A stretch of DNA of 64,000 bases from Umbilicaria muhlenbergii. Taxonomy: Eukaryota; Ascomycota; Lecanoromycetes; Umbilicariales; Umbilicariaceae. The notes under the pieces were generated by a model. It was not told the DNA's origin. It did not search any database and saw nothing but the letters and a program-made list of their open reading frames with translations. Below, piece after piece: positions 50,433 to 62,655 of the stretch (position 1 is its first letter; each line of letters opens with the position of its first letter). The position numbers and the translations under genes are program-made. The stretch spans positions 3,945,341-4,009,340 of the forward strand of contig KK106984.1 in the NCBI GenBank assembly GCA_000611775.1. Reading direction: 5' to 3'.

Positions 50433-53400
50433 TTCAAATCTATTCTTCAAGATTATCTTGACAATAAAAGTGAAGATCAGAATGACTTGATTAATAAAAT
50501 CTTTCATGAATTAAAGGAATTCAAGACGCAGATAAGAATAATATTCAGAATAATTAATGAAAAAAGAACAGTGAAGTGAGAAATTTGCAATATTCAGCAG
50601 AAAAAAGCAGTTACTATGTATGCAGCAAACTTTCAAAGACTCATCTCACATATGAATTAAGATGATATTACTTTAACAGCACAATATTATAAGGGGTTGA
50701 AGAACATGATAAAAGATGAAATCTTCAAGATTGAACATCCTGTCATGCTTTCAGAAATAATCAAATAATCAATCATCATCAACAACTGAGCTTATGAATG
50801 AAGTTTAAAGAAGAGTCACAAGATTCTTGTATCATGAAGAGCTGAGAAGAATCATGAGCATCAGTATAATAATTAACTCTATTATGAACCTCAACTTATG
50901 AAGATTAATGCAGCCACTCAGGTGAATCAGTTTCAGTGAAAGAAAAACTTAAAGAAGAAAAAGAAACCTCATGAAAATAATTATTATAATTATAAAAAGC
51001 TGAGACACTTTGCTTAAGATTGTTGAAACTCTGAAAAAACTGTTCAACCAAAGAAGACATACACTGTCACACAAGAGGTAAAAAGGAAAGATGATCACAA
51101 AGTTATATCTTGAACAGCATGCTACAATAATGACTGTCACACACATTAAAGTGATAAAGATGGCTTTAAATGATTTTCACATCAATCAAAGAAGATAAAA
51201 GAATATGTCATGATCTTTCATCAAGATCAAGTCATGAGCTTAAAAAAGTAATAAATTTAATGAGATCAGTTCAATCAAGAAGATAATTATGTTGACAGTG
51301 ATGAAATAATGTCCTCATTTAGTGAGGAGGAAAACTTCATGAAGGTAATCAACTCTGAAGATTTAAGAGAGTTCATTGAAAAAAATGATGACATTTAAGC
51401 ATTTACTCATGAAGAACAGTGATTGAAGACTTATGAAGAAGTATTTAAAATGATGAAAGAATCTCCTGAGAATTATGAAAATCATGTAAGCCTGTTGCAG
51501 GAATGAATTCTATGAATGATTAAAGATGCATTCACTCAAAGAGGTGAAGTCAAGGACATGAATTATTAAAATATACTCAAAGAAACATCATCAAAAGGTT
51601 CAAAATTCATCATCAAGAGAGAGTATGTTACCCTCAATGAAGCACATATTCTGAGAAAACTATGAATAAAAGTTTGAGAACTCTGAAGCAAGTACTTAAA
51701 GCTGAACTCAATACATTATTCAGACAAGAAAGTTGACTCAAAGAACTTCAAGTATGTGAGAGAAAATCTGAGATTCCTCTTATTTAATTCAAAAAACTAA
51801 AGAGCCCTTCAGGTCAGAGGTTTTTAAAGACATTTAATTTAAAGTCTTTGAAAGAAGCAGTTGCTAAAAAAATCATTATCACAGAAAACATGAGCAACTT
51901 CTGTGTCTTAATTAAAGTAAAAGGTCACTCAGTCAGACTGTTAATTAATAATGACTGCACAGAGAATTTCTTGAATTCATGATTCACAAAATTGAACAGG
52001 ATAAAAATTCAAAGAAAGCAAAATTCTTATTTACTTCAAGAGTTTGATGAAACCCTCATAAAACACAATAATAATCATGTAAATGAAGAAACTATTCTGA
52101 TACCTGTTCAAATAAGATGACACTAAGAGAAAATCAATTTCAACATTATGAAGCAGTCAAGAAGTAACATAGTTCTAAGCATATCTTGACTCTGAGCAGT
52201 CAATCTTATGATTGATTGAGCTGAAAACAAGATATACTTCATGAAAGATAATATTTTTATGAAGTTATATTCAGTCCTGCACTCACCTGAAGGAGTGAAA
52301 GTCTTCACTGTGACAGCAGAAGAAACATGTGAGGAATTAAAGAATTTCAATGCAAAAATACTGTGAATTAAGTGAGTCAATGATGACTAAGACCTTATTA
52401 TCAAGTTATTTATCCCTAAGAAATATAAAGACTTTGAAGAGTTGTTTACAACAGTTAAGAAACAGGACATCTTATTAAAATATTAAAAATAAAATCATGA
52501 AATCAAAATCATGAAAGAGTGCAAACTAACAAAGCAACTCATATACTTGTTGTCACCTCAGAAGTTAAATGCATTGCAAGAATACTTAAAGAAGAATTTA
52601 TAAAAAGAATTCATTTAAGAATCTCAGTCTCCTGCTGAATACCTGATATTGTTTGTCTCAAAATCTGATGAATCATTGAGGTTGTGTGTCAACTACAGGG
52701 CACTGAACAACATAATAATAAAAAACAGTTACTCACTGCCGCTCATGTCAGAACTGCAAGACAGATTTCAGAGAATATAATGATTCATAAAGTTCAACAT
52801 CTCAGAGGCATTCAATCAAATATGTATAAAAGAAGGTGATGAATGAAAAACAGCATTTCAAACATGTTCAGAGCTGTATGAGTACTTGGTAATGCTGTTC
52901 AAATTAATTAATACCTCAGTGACTTTTCAGGCTTTCATCAACAATATCTTGCAATAATACTTGAATCAGTTCATAGTCATTTACCTCAACAACATACTGA
53001 TATACTCAAAGATAAAGGAACAACATGTTAAACATGTTTAAAAAATTTTATAAGTGTTGAAGGATGCTGATCTACACATTAAATTTAAGAAAAATCTTTT
53101 TCATGTCAAAGAAGTTCAGTTCCTTGAATTTATCATTACATTAAAAGGCCTACAAATGAACCTGAAAAAAATTAGATTCATGATTAAATGATCAGTTTCA
53201 ATAAACATCAAGGAAGTATAATTCTTCTTAAGCTTTGCAAACTTCTATAAAAAGTTTATTGAAAGATATTTCAAAATCACAGCACCTCTAACAGAGTTGA
53301 TGAAGAAAGACTGAAAATTTATTTAATTTACTGAAGCACAGAGATCCTTCAAAGAGCTGAAGAAACACTTCACATCACAATTAATTCTCATGAGTTTCAA

Positions 53401-55834
53401 CCTCAAGAAACTTATTATGCTTGAGATGAACATGTCAGATGAAGTCATAAAAGCATGCATTAATCAATTAAATAATAAGAGACATTTGTGATCAGTAGCT
53501 TATTACTCATGAAAGCTTCTAAATGCTGAACAAGGATATGAGATACATAATAAGAAGTTATTAATTATTATTGATGCATTCAAACAATGATATATATATC
53601 TCAAAGAATCAAAACATGAGGTTTAAGTATATTCAGATCATAAGAATCTGTTATACTTTATGACAACAAAAGTTCTAAATTAAAGACAGGTTCATTGATC
53701 AGAAGAGTTGTCACAATATAACTTTAAAATTCATTATCAAAAAGAATCAGAGAACATCAAAGCAGATGCTTTTAGCAGATGAGTTAATTACTTGAAAGAA
53801 AAGTCAATCATGAATCAAGTTATCCTTCAGGAGAATGAACATGATAATATAACATATAATCAAGAAGTCAACTTTATGATAAAAGTTGAGAATAACATTT
53901 TCAAGAACTGAGTTTGAAAAGCATTAAAAAATAACAAGTTTACACAGCAAGTCCTTCAGAATATTAATGATCACAAAAGCTTTGAAAAGCAAGAAGGTCT
54001 CTTACTTTTTTAAGACTTAATTTATGTATCAGTCAGTCTACAAAAGATGCTAATAGAAGAATGTCATTTCAGCAGAATGAATAAACATCAAGGAGTTGAA
54101 AAAATGATAAAGTGACTCACATGAACATATTACTTCTCACGGTTAAGAAAGAAGATTGAAGAAATCATTTAAAAGTGTGATACCTGCTGAAAGAACCAAG
54201 CAGAATATCATAAATCATATAAGTTATTAAAATCATCATCAACATCATCACAGTCATGATTGAGCATCACATTAAACTTCATGATAAAATTATCAAAGTC
54301 AAAGGAACCCCTGATGAAAGTATTATATGATGCAATACTTATTATAATAGACTGACTCACAAAGTATGAGTACTTCTTATCATATAAAGAATCATCATCA
54401 GCAGAAGAATTAACATACATGTTCTTAAGAATTATAATCATCAATCACAGGCTATCAGAAGAAATAATCTCTGATAAAAATAAACTCTTCATCTTCAAGT
54501 TTTGAAAATCATTAGTGAATCAGTTAGAAATTCATCATAAACTATTCACTGCATATCATCCTTAGACAGACAGACAGACTGAATGCTTAAATCAAATGTT
54601 AAAACAATACTTGCGCTGTTATGTTAATTATCAGTAAACTAACTGAGTAGAACTCTTACTGATAGCTCAGTTGACTTACAACACAGCAACAATGAAATCA
54701 ACAAGAGTATCATCATTTTATGTTAATTACAGATTCAACTCATCTATGAATGAAGCAAGAGGGCTGATGATGATAACACAAAAAGTGAAAGTACAAGTGA
54801 ATCAACTAAAAGACCTTTATCAAGAACTTCAGTGAAACATAAAGTTCACCTCAGAAAAGTCAGCAGTATATTATAATAAGAAAAGAGATAAGAGACTTAT
54901 TTTTAAAGAAAGGAATAAAGTATAACTTCTGCATCATAACATTAAAATGAAGTGATTAAGTAATAAATTGAATCACAAGAAGCTGAGACCTTTTCACATT
55001 TTAAAAAAGAAAGAAAGTGTTAACTATGAACTTAAGCTTTCATCAGTCATGTGAATACACTCAGTATTTTATGTATCTTTACTCAAATTAGCAGATCTGA
55101 AAACATCATTATAAGATAATTCACCTGAGATCAACCTTGAAAGTCAAGATGCTGAGTTCAAAGTAGAGGAAATTTTAAATCAGCAAGAGATAAATGATAA
55201 GTCTCATTATCTGATTAAATGAAAAGACTATGACATGACAGGAAACACATGAGAATCAGAGAAGAATTTTACTTATTATTTAATGAAGTTACATCAGTTC
55301 TGTCAAAGGAACCTGCTGTCAGCCAGTCATTAAAAATGATGAAGAATTCAAAGAAGTTAAAGAGAGAATTAATAATTTAACTCTGAGTCAATTCCTCCTG
55401 CTTCAGTTCTTTAATGTTTTAAAGTTCAGTATAAATCAAATTCATCTGTCACTTCTTGAGGAGAGTAATCTGTTTGTGAAGCTTCTCTTTCTTCACTTTC
55501 AACTCTCACTTTTTAGCAGAAATGTCTGTTTTTTTTTTTCATAAATGAAGAAGTTTCTCTCTGACATGATTCAACTCAGCTGAAGAAATTGCAAGATCAC
55601 AAGCAATACTCAACTGAACACAAAAACTGCAACAATCAGATTCTGAAGACATAAAACACTCACAGTCACTGAAAACACAGCAATGACAAGATCACATGAC
55701 AAGATTTTTGTAATTAATGATACAGTCAGTCAGGTGAAAGTGATAAATTAAAAATTAAATAATCTTTCTGTCACTGAAGTAAAGCATGAGAGGCTTTTGA
55801 TTTCTGAGGATGAAAACCTTGTGAGGGGAGCTAG

Positions 55835-56179
55835 TGTTATGACTTAATCAAGACAGTACTTGAAAGTATACACTTGTGATGAACAACTGATACTGATTGA
55901 AGTGATTAAAATAAGTGAGAGCTCAAACACCTTGATCATCTTGATCAGGGTGATTGAGCTGTTTAAAGTGATTGAGGATTCAATCATTATAATCACCTCA
56001 ATCACATGAGTCTCCTAGAGTCTATATAATCACAGGTAGATTCATAGTTAGAAGCTTATGCTCAACTCATGTATTAAAGACAATTTACTAATTCTATCTT
56101 CTAAGTTCTATTCAACCGTGATATCAATAGTTCAGTGAATGATAATATTACTTTAGTCATTATGACATCACCTGTTATA
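55835..56179 (+). repeat. 3' LTR of GypH (LTR-3)
   Basis: 345 bp starting TGTTATGAC after a polypurine tract and ending TGTTATA, followed by the target duplication ATCCT and GypF integrase sequence. Confidence 0.9.
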
Positions 56180-56184
56180 ATCCT

Positions 56185-57063
56185 GAGACAGATGAGCAGT
56201 CTGAAAATGTAAATGCAAATATTAAACAGTATCTTAAAGCATTTGTGAATTATCAACAAGATGACTGAGTGAAATGATTATTAATGACTGAGTTTGCAGT
56301 CAACAATGCAGATTTTAACTTCATCAAAGTTTTATCATTTTTTGTGAATAAGGAATATCACCTCTGAATGAGCTTTAACTTTAAATGATTGATCACTTCA
56401 CCTCTGCTGATAAGAAAATGAATTCTGAAGAAAAAGATTGATTTCATAATGAATCACATGAAAGTTTTACATGTAATGTTATAAGAAAACATGACAGTAG
56501 CAAAACTTCAGCAAGAAGACTTTATAAACAGAATTTAAACATTAACTTCAACATATCAAGTGAGAGACCTGATATGATTGTTAACAAAAATCATTTGAAT
56601 GACTCACTCATTTAAAAAGCTGAATCACAAGAATGAAGGACCTTTTTAAATCAAGAAGAAAGTATCAACTCAAGTATATAAACTTGAACTGCCTGAATTA
56701 ATAAAAATACACTCTGTATTTCACATCTTATTATTACAACTCACTGTGAATAATTCTTTACTTGAGTAAATTGAGTCATCACCGTCATCTGTAATAACTG
56801 AACAGGCTGAACTGAAATGAGAAGTTGAATAAATTAATAATAACTGTTGATGAAAAAACAGATTACAGTATAAAATGACATAAAAAAAATACTCACTTGA
56901 CAAGACTTGATATAACACTGATGAATTTAAACACTCACTTGAACTGAAAGAGGCATTTCATGAAAAGTACTCAAACAAGCTGACTGAATTACTGAATGCA
57001 TCAACAACAAAGCAGAAAAGTGAATGATCAGCTCATAAAACTTATTAAATAAAAAAAGAATAA
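56185..57063 (+). pseudogene. GypF integrase C-terminus and tail
   Basis: Continues GypF after GypH: the end of the integrase core (ETDEQSE at about 56187), the FAVNNADF region (about 56295), then the LTKII...FKIKKKV segment and LELPELIKIHSVFHILLL typical of the post-integrase domain (about 56620-56745). It ends at the A-rich tract before the 3' LTR. Confidence 0.7.
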
Positions 57064-57317
57064 TATTAAGTTTACATTTAAATGTTAAATTGAACTGAAT
57101 GATCTGAATGATGTACTGAACTGAATGACTGAACAGGTTAGCAGTAATTAAATTAAACAAGTTAACAGTGATTAAATTAATGAACTTAATATGCACATAA
57201 AAACTTTAATCTTCATGCTTTTTCCTTTTTTTACTTCTTAAACTAGAATTCTTCTCTGTAGCTAAATATCAGCTGTTAAAACATATATATTAATTCATAA
57301 TCTGCATAGTCCTGACA
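57064..57317 (+). repeat. 3' LTR of GypF (LTR-1)
   Basis: 254 bp, preceded by the tract AAATAAAAAAAGAATAA and ending CCTGACA. The next bases are minus-strand gag sequence of GypI, which fixes the element end. Confidence 0.8.
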
Positions 57318-58162
57318 GTCTGATTAATTCACTGACAGTGTTTAATGAGTTCATAAAGGTCTTCAAGTCTGTCATCATCAGTGTTTAATTATTATTGAAT
57401 GATGTTGTTAACCTTGTTCAGAAGTTCTTCTATTCAATATAAATTAAGAAACTTATTCAATTCAGTAACATATTACTGAAAATCAGCTTAAAAGAATGAG
57501 AAGTTTTTAAATTCTTAATAAAACTTATGAAATTTATCAATGATGATACATTTTTAATTTGAGTCTCTGTAGATTCAAGTCAAATATTTTAGCAGTTTAT
57601 TAACATTTAAATAAGCTGTTCAGGATACTGAATTCATTTAAAGTTTTATGTGTTTAACAGAGTCATCCTTAACTTTTATTTTCACATATGTTATTTTCAT
57701 CTGTTTGATGAGATATTATTTATTCATTACTAATAAGTAGTTTCTGATCTTTATTACTCATTCATTATATTTTAAATGATCACTGAAGAACATCAGTGAA
57801 TCAGAGAGCTTTAATAATCTTGATGATTCTTCAACTGTGAGTTGAGGAAAATCAGGTCAGAAGGTGCTTATGATTCTTTATTTAAAATATGTTATCACAT
57901 CAATTTATTTAACAACTTTTTTCTTCAGTTCCTTGTTCTTATTTTTTATTTTTTCATAATTCACTTGTAGTTCTTCATGTGCTCTTATAACAGTGTTGAT
58001 TTCATTTAAAGACTGCTCATGATCAGTGATTAATTGTTGAAAAGTAATCATTGCTTCAGAGGGATGTTCTTATAAGAGATTAATCAAGATCTCTGCAGTC
58101 AAGGCTGTCAGAGTCTGATTGATCAAGTTTTCATTCAAAGTGAATTATTTATCATTCACAGG

Positions 58163-59303
58163 CATCAGCAATTTAGCAAGTTAACTTTGAGTTAATTTTT
58201 AGCACTTTGAGCGCTCTGAGCTTCTGATCTCATGTCTCAGTTAACAGCTGCTCTTAGCACCCTCTGAGTGCTTTGAGCTCAACCTTAAATCTTGAGCAGA
58301 ACATCAAAATTTTGTGATAAAAAAATAATTATTAAAACAATTGTTTAAACAAGTACACACACAGTGTTATAATAACAGTAAAACTTATAATAAGTAAACT
58401 TTTGCTAAAATTCACTTTTCTGCAATAAAAAATCATGATTTGTTGAGTCTGAAAGCACTGTATAAGTGTTGAGTTCTGAATATTTAAAGAACTTCAAGAT
58501 TTTCACCACTTAAAAATTTACACACTTTAATAACTTTTGCAACTCAACAGATATGAAGAAACTTTCAATGCATAAATTATAAAAAACAGTATTATCTATT
58601 AATGTTAAATTAAAAGTTTCTTCATAACTGCTATTGTTGTTAAGTTATATTTAATTCAAGTTAAGTTATATTTAATTCAAGTTTTCAACAGCGAAAAATC
58701 TTTCAAAAAAAGTCACATACTTTGAATAACTATTGCGCTTTTATACTTATAATATAACTTTCAGTTTATAAGTTGTAGAGAATAAGCTGTTTAAGAGTTT
58801 TCTTATACAAACTTTCTTTTTATGTGTTGTTGTTGTTGAGTTATTCAAAAAGGCATTAAAAGTCTGTTTATTAATGTTGTAATTTTCATCACTGAAAGTT
58901 TGAAATCAATATAACTTTTTAACAACAACAGTTATAAAAAAACTTTAAGTTATAAAACAGTTTAATAGCTTCTTCTCTACAACTTATAAACTAAAAGTTA
59001 TATCATAAGTATAAAAGCGCAATAGTTATTCAATATGCTAATATACTTATAATTAGTTAAAAGTTTTTTAATTCATAACTATTGCAAATTAAAACTTATA
59101 AAGAAATCTTTAGTCTATAAAGTGTACAGAATAAAGAGATCTAAAACTTTTCAATAAAAAGTTTTTTATTATTCATGAAGGTATAATAGTTATTTAAAGT
59201 GTAAGATTTGTATGAGCTCATTTACTGCTCAGAGAGTGCTCTGAGCGCATAAAGTATTATTAATTAAAACCTTATTTTTGAGCGGGCTGCCAAGTTGCGG
59301 ATG
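58163..59303 (-). mobile_element. Foldback element FB4
   Basis: A 1141-bp FB copy in reverse orientation: CATCAGCAATTTAGCAAG at 58163 and CCAAGTTGCGGATG ending 59303. It shares the whole length of FB2, including the internal inverted pair (58735-58787 with 58971-59022). The uninterrupted sequence is seen in GypC near 6864 (ATTCACAGAAGTTAA); here the flanks read CACAGG and AGAAGTC, giving a 2-3-bp duplication. Confidence 0.85.
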
Positions 59304-59516
59304 AGAAGTCAACAAAGACTTTTTAATTCATGAATAAACTTCATTATCAGTTTTTCTGATCATCATGACTGATTTCTGATTTAAGTTCTGATTTAAGTTT
59401 TGATTTTGATTTTAATTTTAATTCTGATGTGTTGACTGTCCTACTTCAGTTTCAATCTGATTCAGAATTCATTCAAGATGCCTTGCAGCAGGAGATAAAG
59501 AAAGAGATTAAAATAA

Positions 59517-59761
59517 TGTTAAAATTATGCAGATTATGAATTAATGCATGTGTTTTAACAGTTAACATTTAGTTATAAAGAAGAATTCTAATCTAAGGAG
59601 TAAAAGAAAGAAAGAGCATAAAGATTAAAACTTTTATATGCACATTAAGCTCATTAATTTAATCATCATTAACTCATTCAGTTTAATCACTGCTAACTCA
59701 TTCAGTCATTTAGTTCAGTACAACATTTGGTTCAGTATAATGTTTAAGTTTAAATTTAACA
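59517..59761 (-). repeat. LTR-1, 5' LTR of GypI
   Basis: 245 bp, in plus-strand reading from TGTTAAAATTATGCAG to AAATTTAACA. Matches the other LTR-1 copies through the shared TAACATTTAGTTA-AAGAAGAATTCTAATCTAAGGAG region. Confidence 0.8.
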
Positions 59762-59894
59762 TTTGAGGCCTGTCATGCTTCTAGAGTGATTGTCAGGATG
59801 AAAGTCTCAGTCTGAGATTAAACAGTAATTTTATTCCTCAAGATTAAGACAGAAGTCTTGTCTCATCCTGTTCTGTGAACTCAGCAGAATCTCA

Positions 59895-59918
59895 GTCACG
59901 TGACTTCTTATATATGAC
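59895..59918. promoter_or_regulatory. GTCACGTGAC palindrome with TATATA in hAT-S
   Basis: GTCACGTGAC at 59895-59904 followed by TTATATATGAC, the counterpart of 47412-47432 in hAT-L. Retained CG in an otherwise CG-poor region. Confidence 0.4.
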
Positions 59919-59951
59919 TGTCAGTGGTTTTGAGACACGGGAAAAGGAAAA

Positions 59952-60188
59952 ATGGCTTTCAAAATCACTTCAACAACAGCCTCAACAACAGCCTCAAAAA
60001 ACAGCTTTCAAAACAGCTTCAATGACAGCCTTGAAAAACAACTTTCAAAATGACTTCAATGATGATCATGAAAAATGGCTTTCAAAAGAGCTTCAACAAC
60101 AGCCATGAAAAATGACTTTCAAAATGACTTCAATGACAGCCTCAAAGAACAGCCTCAAAAAATGACTTTTAAAACAGCTTTTAAAATG
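59952..60188 (+). repeat. Degenerate 36-bp tandem array in hAT-S
   Basis: About six units beginning G(G/A)CTTTCAAAA and containing ACTTCAA(C/T)(A/G)ACAGCC, starting near 59952, 60003, 60040, 60076, 60113 and 60163. Most units are 36-37 bp and two carry an extra 13 bp. The Gln/Lys-rich open frame at 59875-60108 is a by-product of this array and not evidence for a gene. Confidence 0.75.
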
Positions 60189-60525
60189 TGACTGAGAGTC
60201 AGTGAACTGATTGTTACATGATGTTGAGATTCAAATCAACAGTTTTAATGATTCAATGTAATGATTTATGATGAAATGTAGACTGATGACTCCTTAAATG
60301 ACATCTAACTTAATGTGATACTGTATCAAGCCTCTTTAGGTTAAACTTAAGTTATTGTCATTATGACATATTAATAATGTTGAGATAATAAAACTATTCC
60401 CGTCTTGTCCTGTTAACAGGATCAAGACTGAACTGAAAATTTATTATTAAAACAGAACAGAATTGAGATAGAATAAGAATTAAATATTTTATTTTATTTT
60501 ATCTTAATAATCATCATACAATGAT

Positions 60526-62275
60526 GATGCTTCTTCATTATGAGAGAAGCTTGACAGTGAGAATTTTTATTAAACTCATTCAATTAAATAAAAGATATGA
60601 CTCACTCATATGTCTTTTTATAGAAGTTTATAAAGTGAATATGACTTGCATAAAGCTTTCTTTTCAGCCTTTGTTCTTGACATACTTGCAGAGCATGTTA
60701 ACAGAGTAATTAATGATTTTAAAATTTAAAATAAGTGCACTCCTTCTTTCTTAAGTTTACTAAATGAGATGCATCAGTAGAGAATGTTATTAAAGTAATT
60801 AAAGTATCAAAGTTTATAATATAATTTTTATTAAATTGCTTTCATTTCTTTTTTAAGTGCTTAAGAGCATAATCTGTGATTTTAATAATAATATGTTGAT
60901 AAAACTGTTGATTATAGATTTTCTGCATAATTTTTATTCAAGTAAAGATTAAAAACTCAAGAGCAAGCTTCTCATGAACTTTAAGTTAATAACTGTTGAT
61001 GAACTCAATAATATTGAATGTAGTAAATTCATATTGAGAGCATGAAAAAGTATACTTTGCTCAGCATTTTTTTAAAATTCTCTGAATATACAGTACACAG
61101 ACAGCTGACTCATTTTTAATTTTTCTTATAATATCATTGAATAAACCTCTAGATTTGATCATGACTGCTTGATGAAATAAAAGTGCACATTTTTTTAAAA
61201 ACTTAAACTTTAAGTTCTTCACAATATGCTGTGAGCAGTGATTATGAATAACATGAGGAAAGTTTCTCTTTACTGTGTTTTTTAAGTTTTTTTAATAATT
61301 ATTAATTATAACAGCATCTTCTGCCTCAAGGCTGTTCAAAAAAAGGTGAATTTCATGAAGAAATTAATTTCAGTTTAAAGTATTTTCAACCTGTATAAGA
61401 TATCATGCAATTAATAATATTTCATCATTTCTATCAATAGTGATAACAGTCAAAAGCATCAATTTATGATGTGCCTTCATAAAAATTTCATTCATGATGA
61501 TGAAGTTTTAAGAATGAGAAAACACCTGCTTTGTAATTTTCAAAATCACTCAACAATGAAGAAAATAATCAACATCATCAGTCTTTATTACAGTATATGC
61601 TTCAGCTTTTCTCATTTTCACAAGCAAGGCTGAAACTCATTGAAAGAAATGAGCTTCATTTTTAAAATGAATGTTTCAATCTTTTTCTCTCACTCATCAA
61701 AACATCAGATAAAGGATTTTATTCTTATAATGCATTTTCTCATTAATTTAAATTTACTTAAAGTGTAAATTTCAGTCATCTGCAATGAGAGCATTAATGA
61801 ATAAATTACTGAGAATAAGAACTGCTGAATTAATGATTTTAAATTTATAATGAGTGCTTTTCAAGCATGTATGATGCTGAAAAAGATTACAGTGACTTTT
61901 TTAATCTTTTTCTTTTTATTGACTTTAATTTAAAAATTATAATCCTCTTCATCCTGTTTTCTATAAATTAATACTCATGATTTATATTTTATGAACTTAT
62001 AAGACTCCTGTTGATCAATAACTTATTAATTTATAATTATTAAGCTTCAATCATAAAGAGAAATGTGATTCTCATAGTAATTAAAACATTTAAAATTGTG
62101 AGAGACATTATAACTATTAATTGAAGTTATTCTAAAAGCTTAATTTATGATAAAAAGGTGAGTTTAATGAAAATGAAAAAATTGAAAAAAATGAGAGTTT
62201 ATCAAGTGCAGGTTTTATAAACTAACAGTAATGACTGCAAAGTTTGATTTAAAAAAAGAGGTATTCCTCTGATAT
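60526..62275 (-). mobile_element. MULE transposase relic
   Basis: Read on the minus strand, a Mutator-like transposase core is recognisable: KAHHKLMLLTVITID (about 61490-61440), a QVENTLN segment and FLHEIHLFLNSLEAEDAVII (about 61390-61300), HVIHNHCSQHIVKNLK (about 61250-61200), and downstream FNDIIRKIKNESA (about 61150-61100). Family members have D, D and E catalytic residues in this region; the usual DR after VII is not visible. Stops and frame changes are frequent. Terminal inverted repeats and TSDs were not found, so the limits are set by neighbours. Confidence 0.6.
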
Positions 62276-62538
62276 TGTCAAGTTTATATTTAAACATTAA
62301 ATTGAACTGAATAATCTGAATGATCTGAATGATGTACTGAACTGAATGATCAAATGAGTTAACACTGAATGACTAAATGAGTTAGCAGCAATTTAGATTA
62401 ATGAGCTTAACATGCACATAAAAGCTTTAATCTTCATGCTCTTTCTTTTTTTTGCTCCTTAGATTAAAATTCTTCTCTGTAGCTAAATGTCAGCTGTTAA
62501 AACACATGCATTAATTCATAATCTGCATAATTTTAATA
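62276..62538 (+). repeat. LTR-1 copy with leader (GypJ)
   Basis: 263 bp, TGTCAAGTTTATATT...CATAATTTTAATA, in plus orientation. It is followed by the LTR-1 leader (CTCCTGCTGCAAGGCATCCTG) and an AAAATC-type hexamer run, which is the start of gag in the family. Confidence 0.8.
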
Positions 62539-62655
62539 TTATTTTAATCTCTTTTTTTATCTCCTGCTGCAAGGCATCCTGAATGAATCAGAATCAAAAT
62601 CAAAATCAAAATTAAAATTAAAATCAAAATCAGAACCTGATCATGATTGTAAAAT
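62539..62655 (+). mobile_element. Truncated LTR-1 element leader and gag start (GypJ)
   Basis: Leader and hexamer-repeat start of gag as in GypC and GypI, breaking off near 62655 where unrelated sequence begins. The remainder of the element is absent. Confidence 0.6.

Larger units (their letters stand above)
49858..56179 (+). mobile_element. Ty3/Gypsy chromovirus inserted in integrase of GypF (GypH)
   Basis: A 6.3-kb element with LTRs 49858-50145 (288 bp) and 55835-56179 (345 bp). TSD is ATTCT (49853-49857) and ATCCT (56180-56184), matching after one C-to-T. Order: Gag (about 50200-50980), CCHC knuckle (about 50990-51040), protease (about 51900-52400), RT (about 52560-53160), RNase H (about 53330-53770), integrase with its zinc-binding N-terminus (about 54050-54850), chromodomain-like end (about 55160-55300), purine-rich GAGGGGAGCTAG tract and LTR. 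Complete layout, coding broken many times. Confidence 0.9.
32496..57317 (+). mobile_element. Composite Ty3/Gypsy element split by later insertions (GypF)
   Basis: LTR-1 family Gypsy, plus strand, whose pieces are Gag capsid and C-terminus (32496-33082), a linker with a 33-bp array, the region leading into RT, RT and RNase H (about 34163-35976), integrase (49111-49852), integrase C-terminus and tail (56185-57063) and 3' LTR-1 (57064-57317). It is interrupted by an antisense solo LTR, GypG and GypH. Its 3' LTR abuts the gag of GypI, so it inserted into GypI. The 5' LTR and N-terminal Gag are not in view, displaced or lost at the GypD side. Many breaks. Confidence 0.75.
57318..59761 (-). mobile_element. 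LTR-1 family Gypsy 5' part (GypI)
   Basis: Read from high to low: LTR-1 (59761-59517), leader with TTTTGATT-type hexamers (about 59380-59430), Gag N-terminus, FB4 insertion (58163-59303), then coiled-coil and capsid parts of Gag (58162-57318). The gag stops where the 3' LTR of GypF starts, consistent with GypF having inserted into it; the homologous gag in GypF runs on past this point. Decayed with many breaks. Confidence 0.7.
59782..60525 (-). mobile_element. Deletion derivative of hAT-L (hAT-S)
   Basis: A 744-bp element carrying both ends of hAT-L and none of its genes. 59782-59950 matches the right subterminal region of hAT-L inverted (TAGAGTGATTGTCAGGATG... and GTCACGTGAC). About 60190-60525 matches its left end. 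Candidate TSD CATGCTTC (59774-59781) and GATGCTTC (60526-60533), 7 of 8. Its centre is a degenerate tandem array not found in hAT-L. It would depend on transposase from a hAT-L relative. It is inserted next to the LTR of GypI. Confidence 0.8.

Noticed and set aside
59875-60108. 77-residue Gln/Lys-rich open frame as a small gene.
   Set aside because: It starts in the hAT subterminal region and is filled by the degenerate 36-bp array; no conserved motif.
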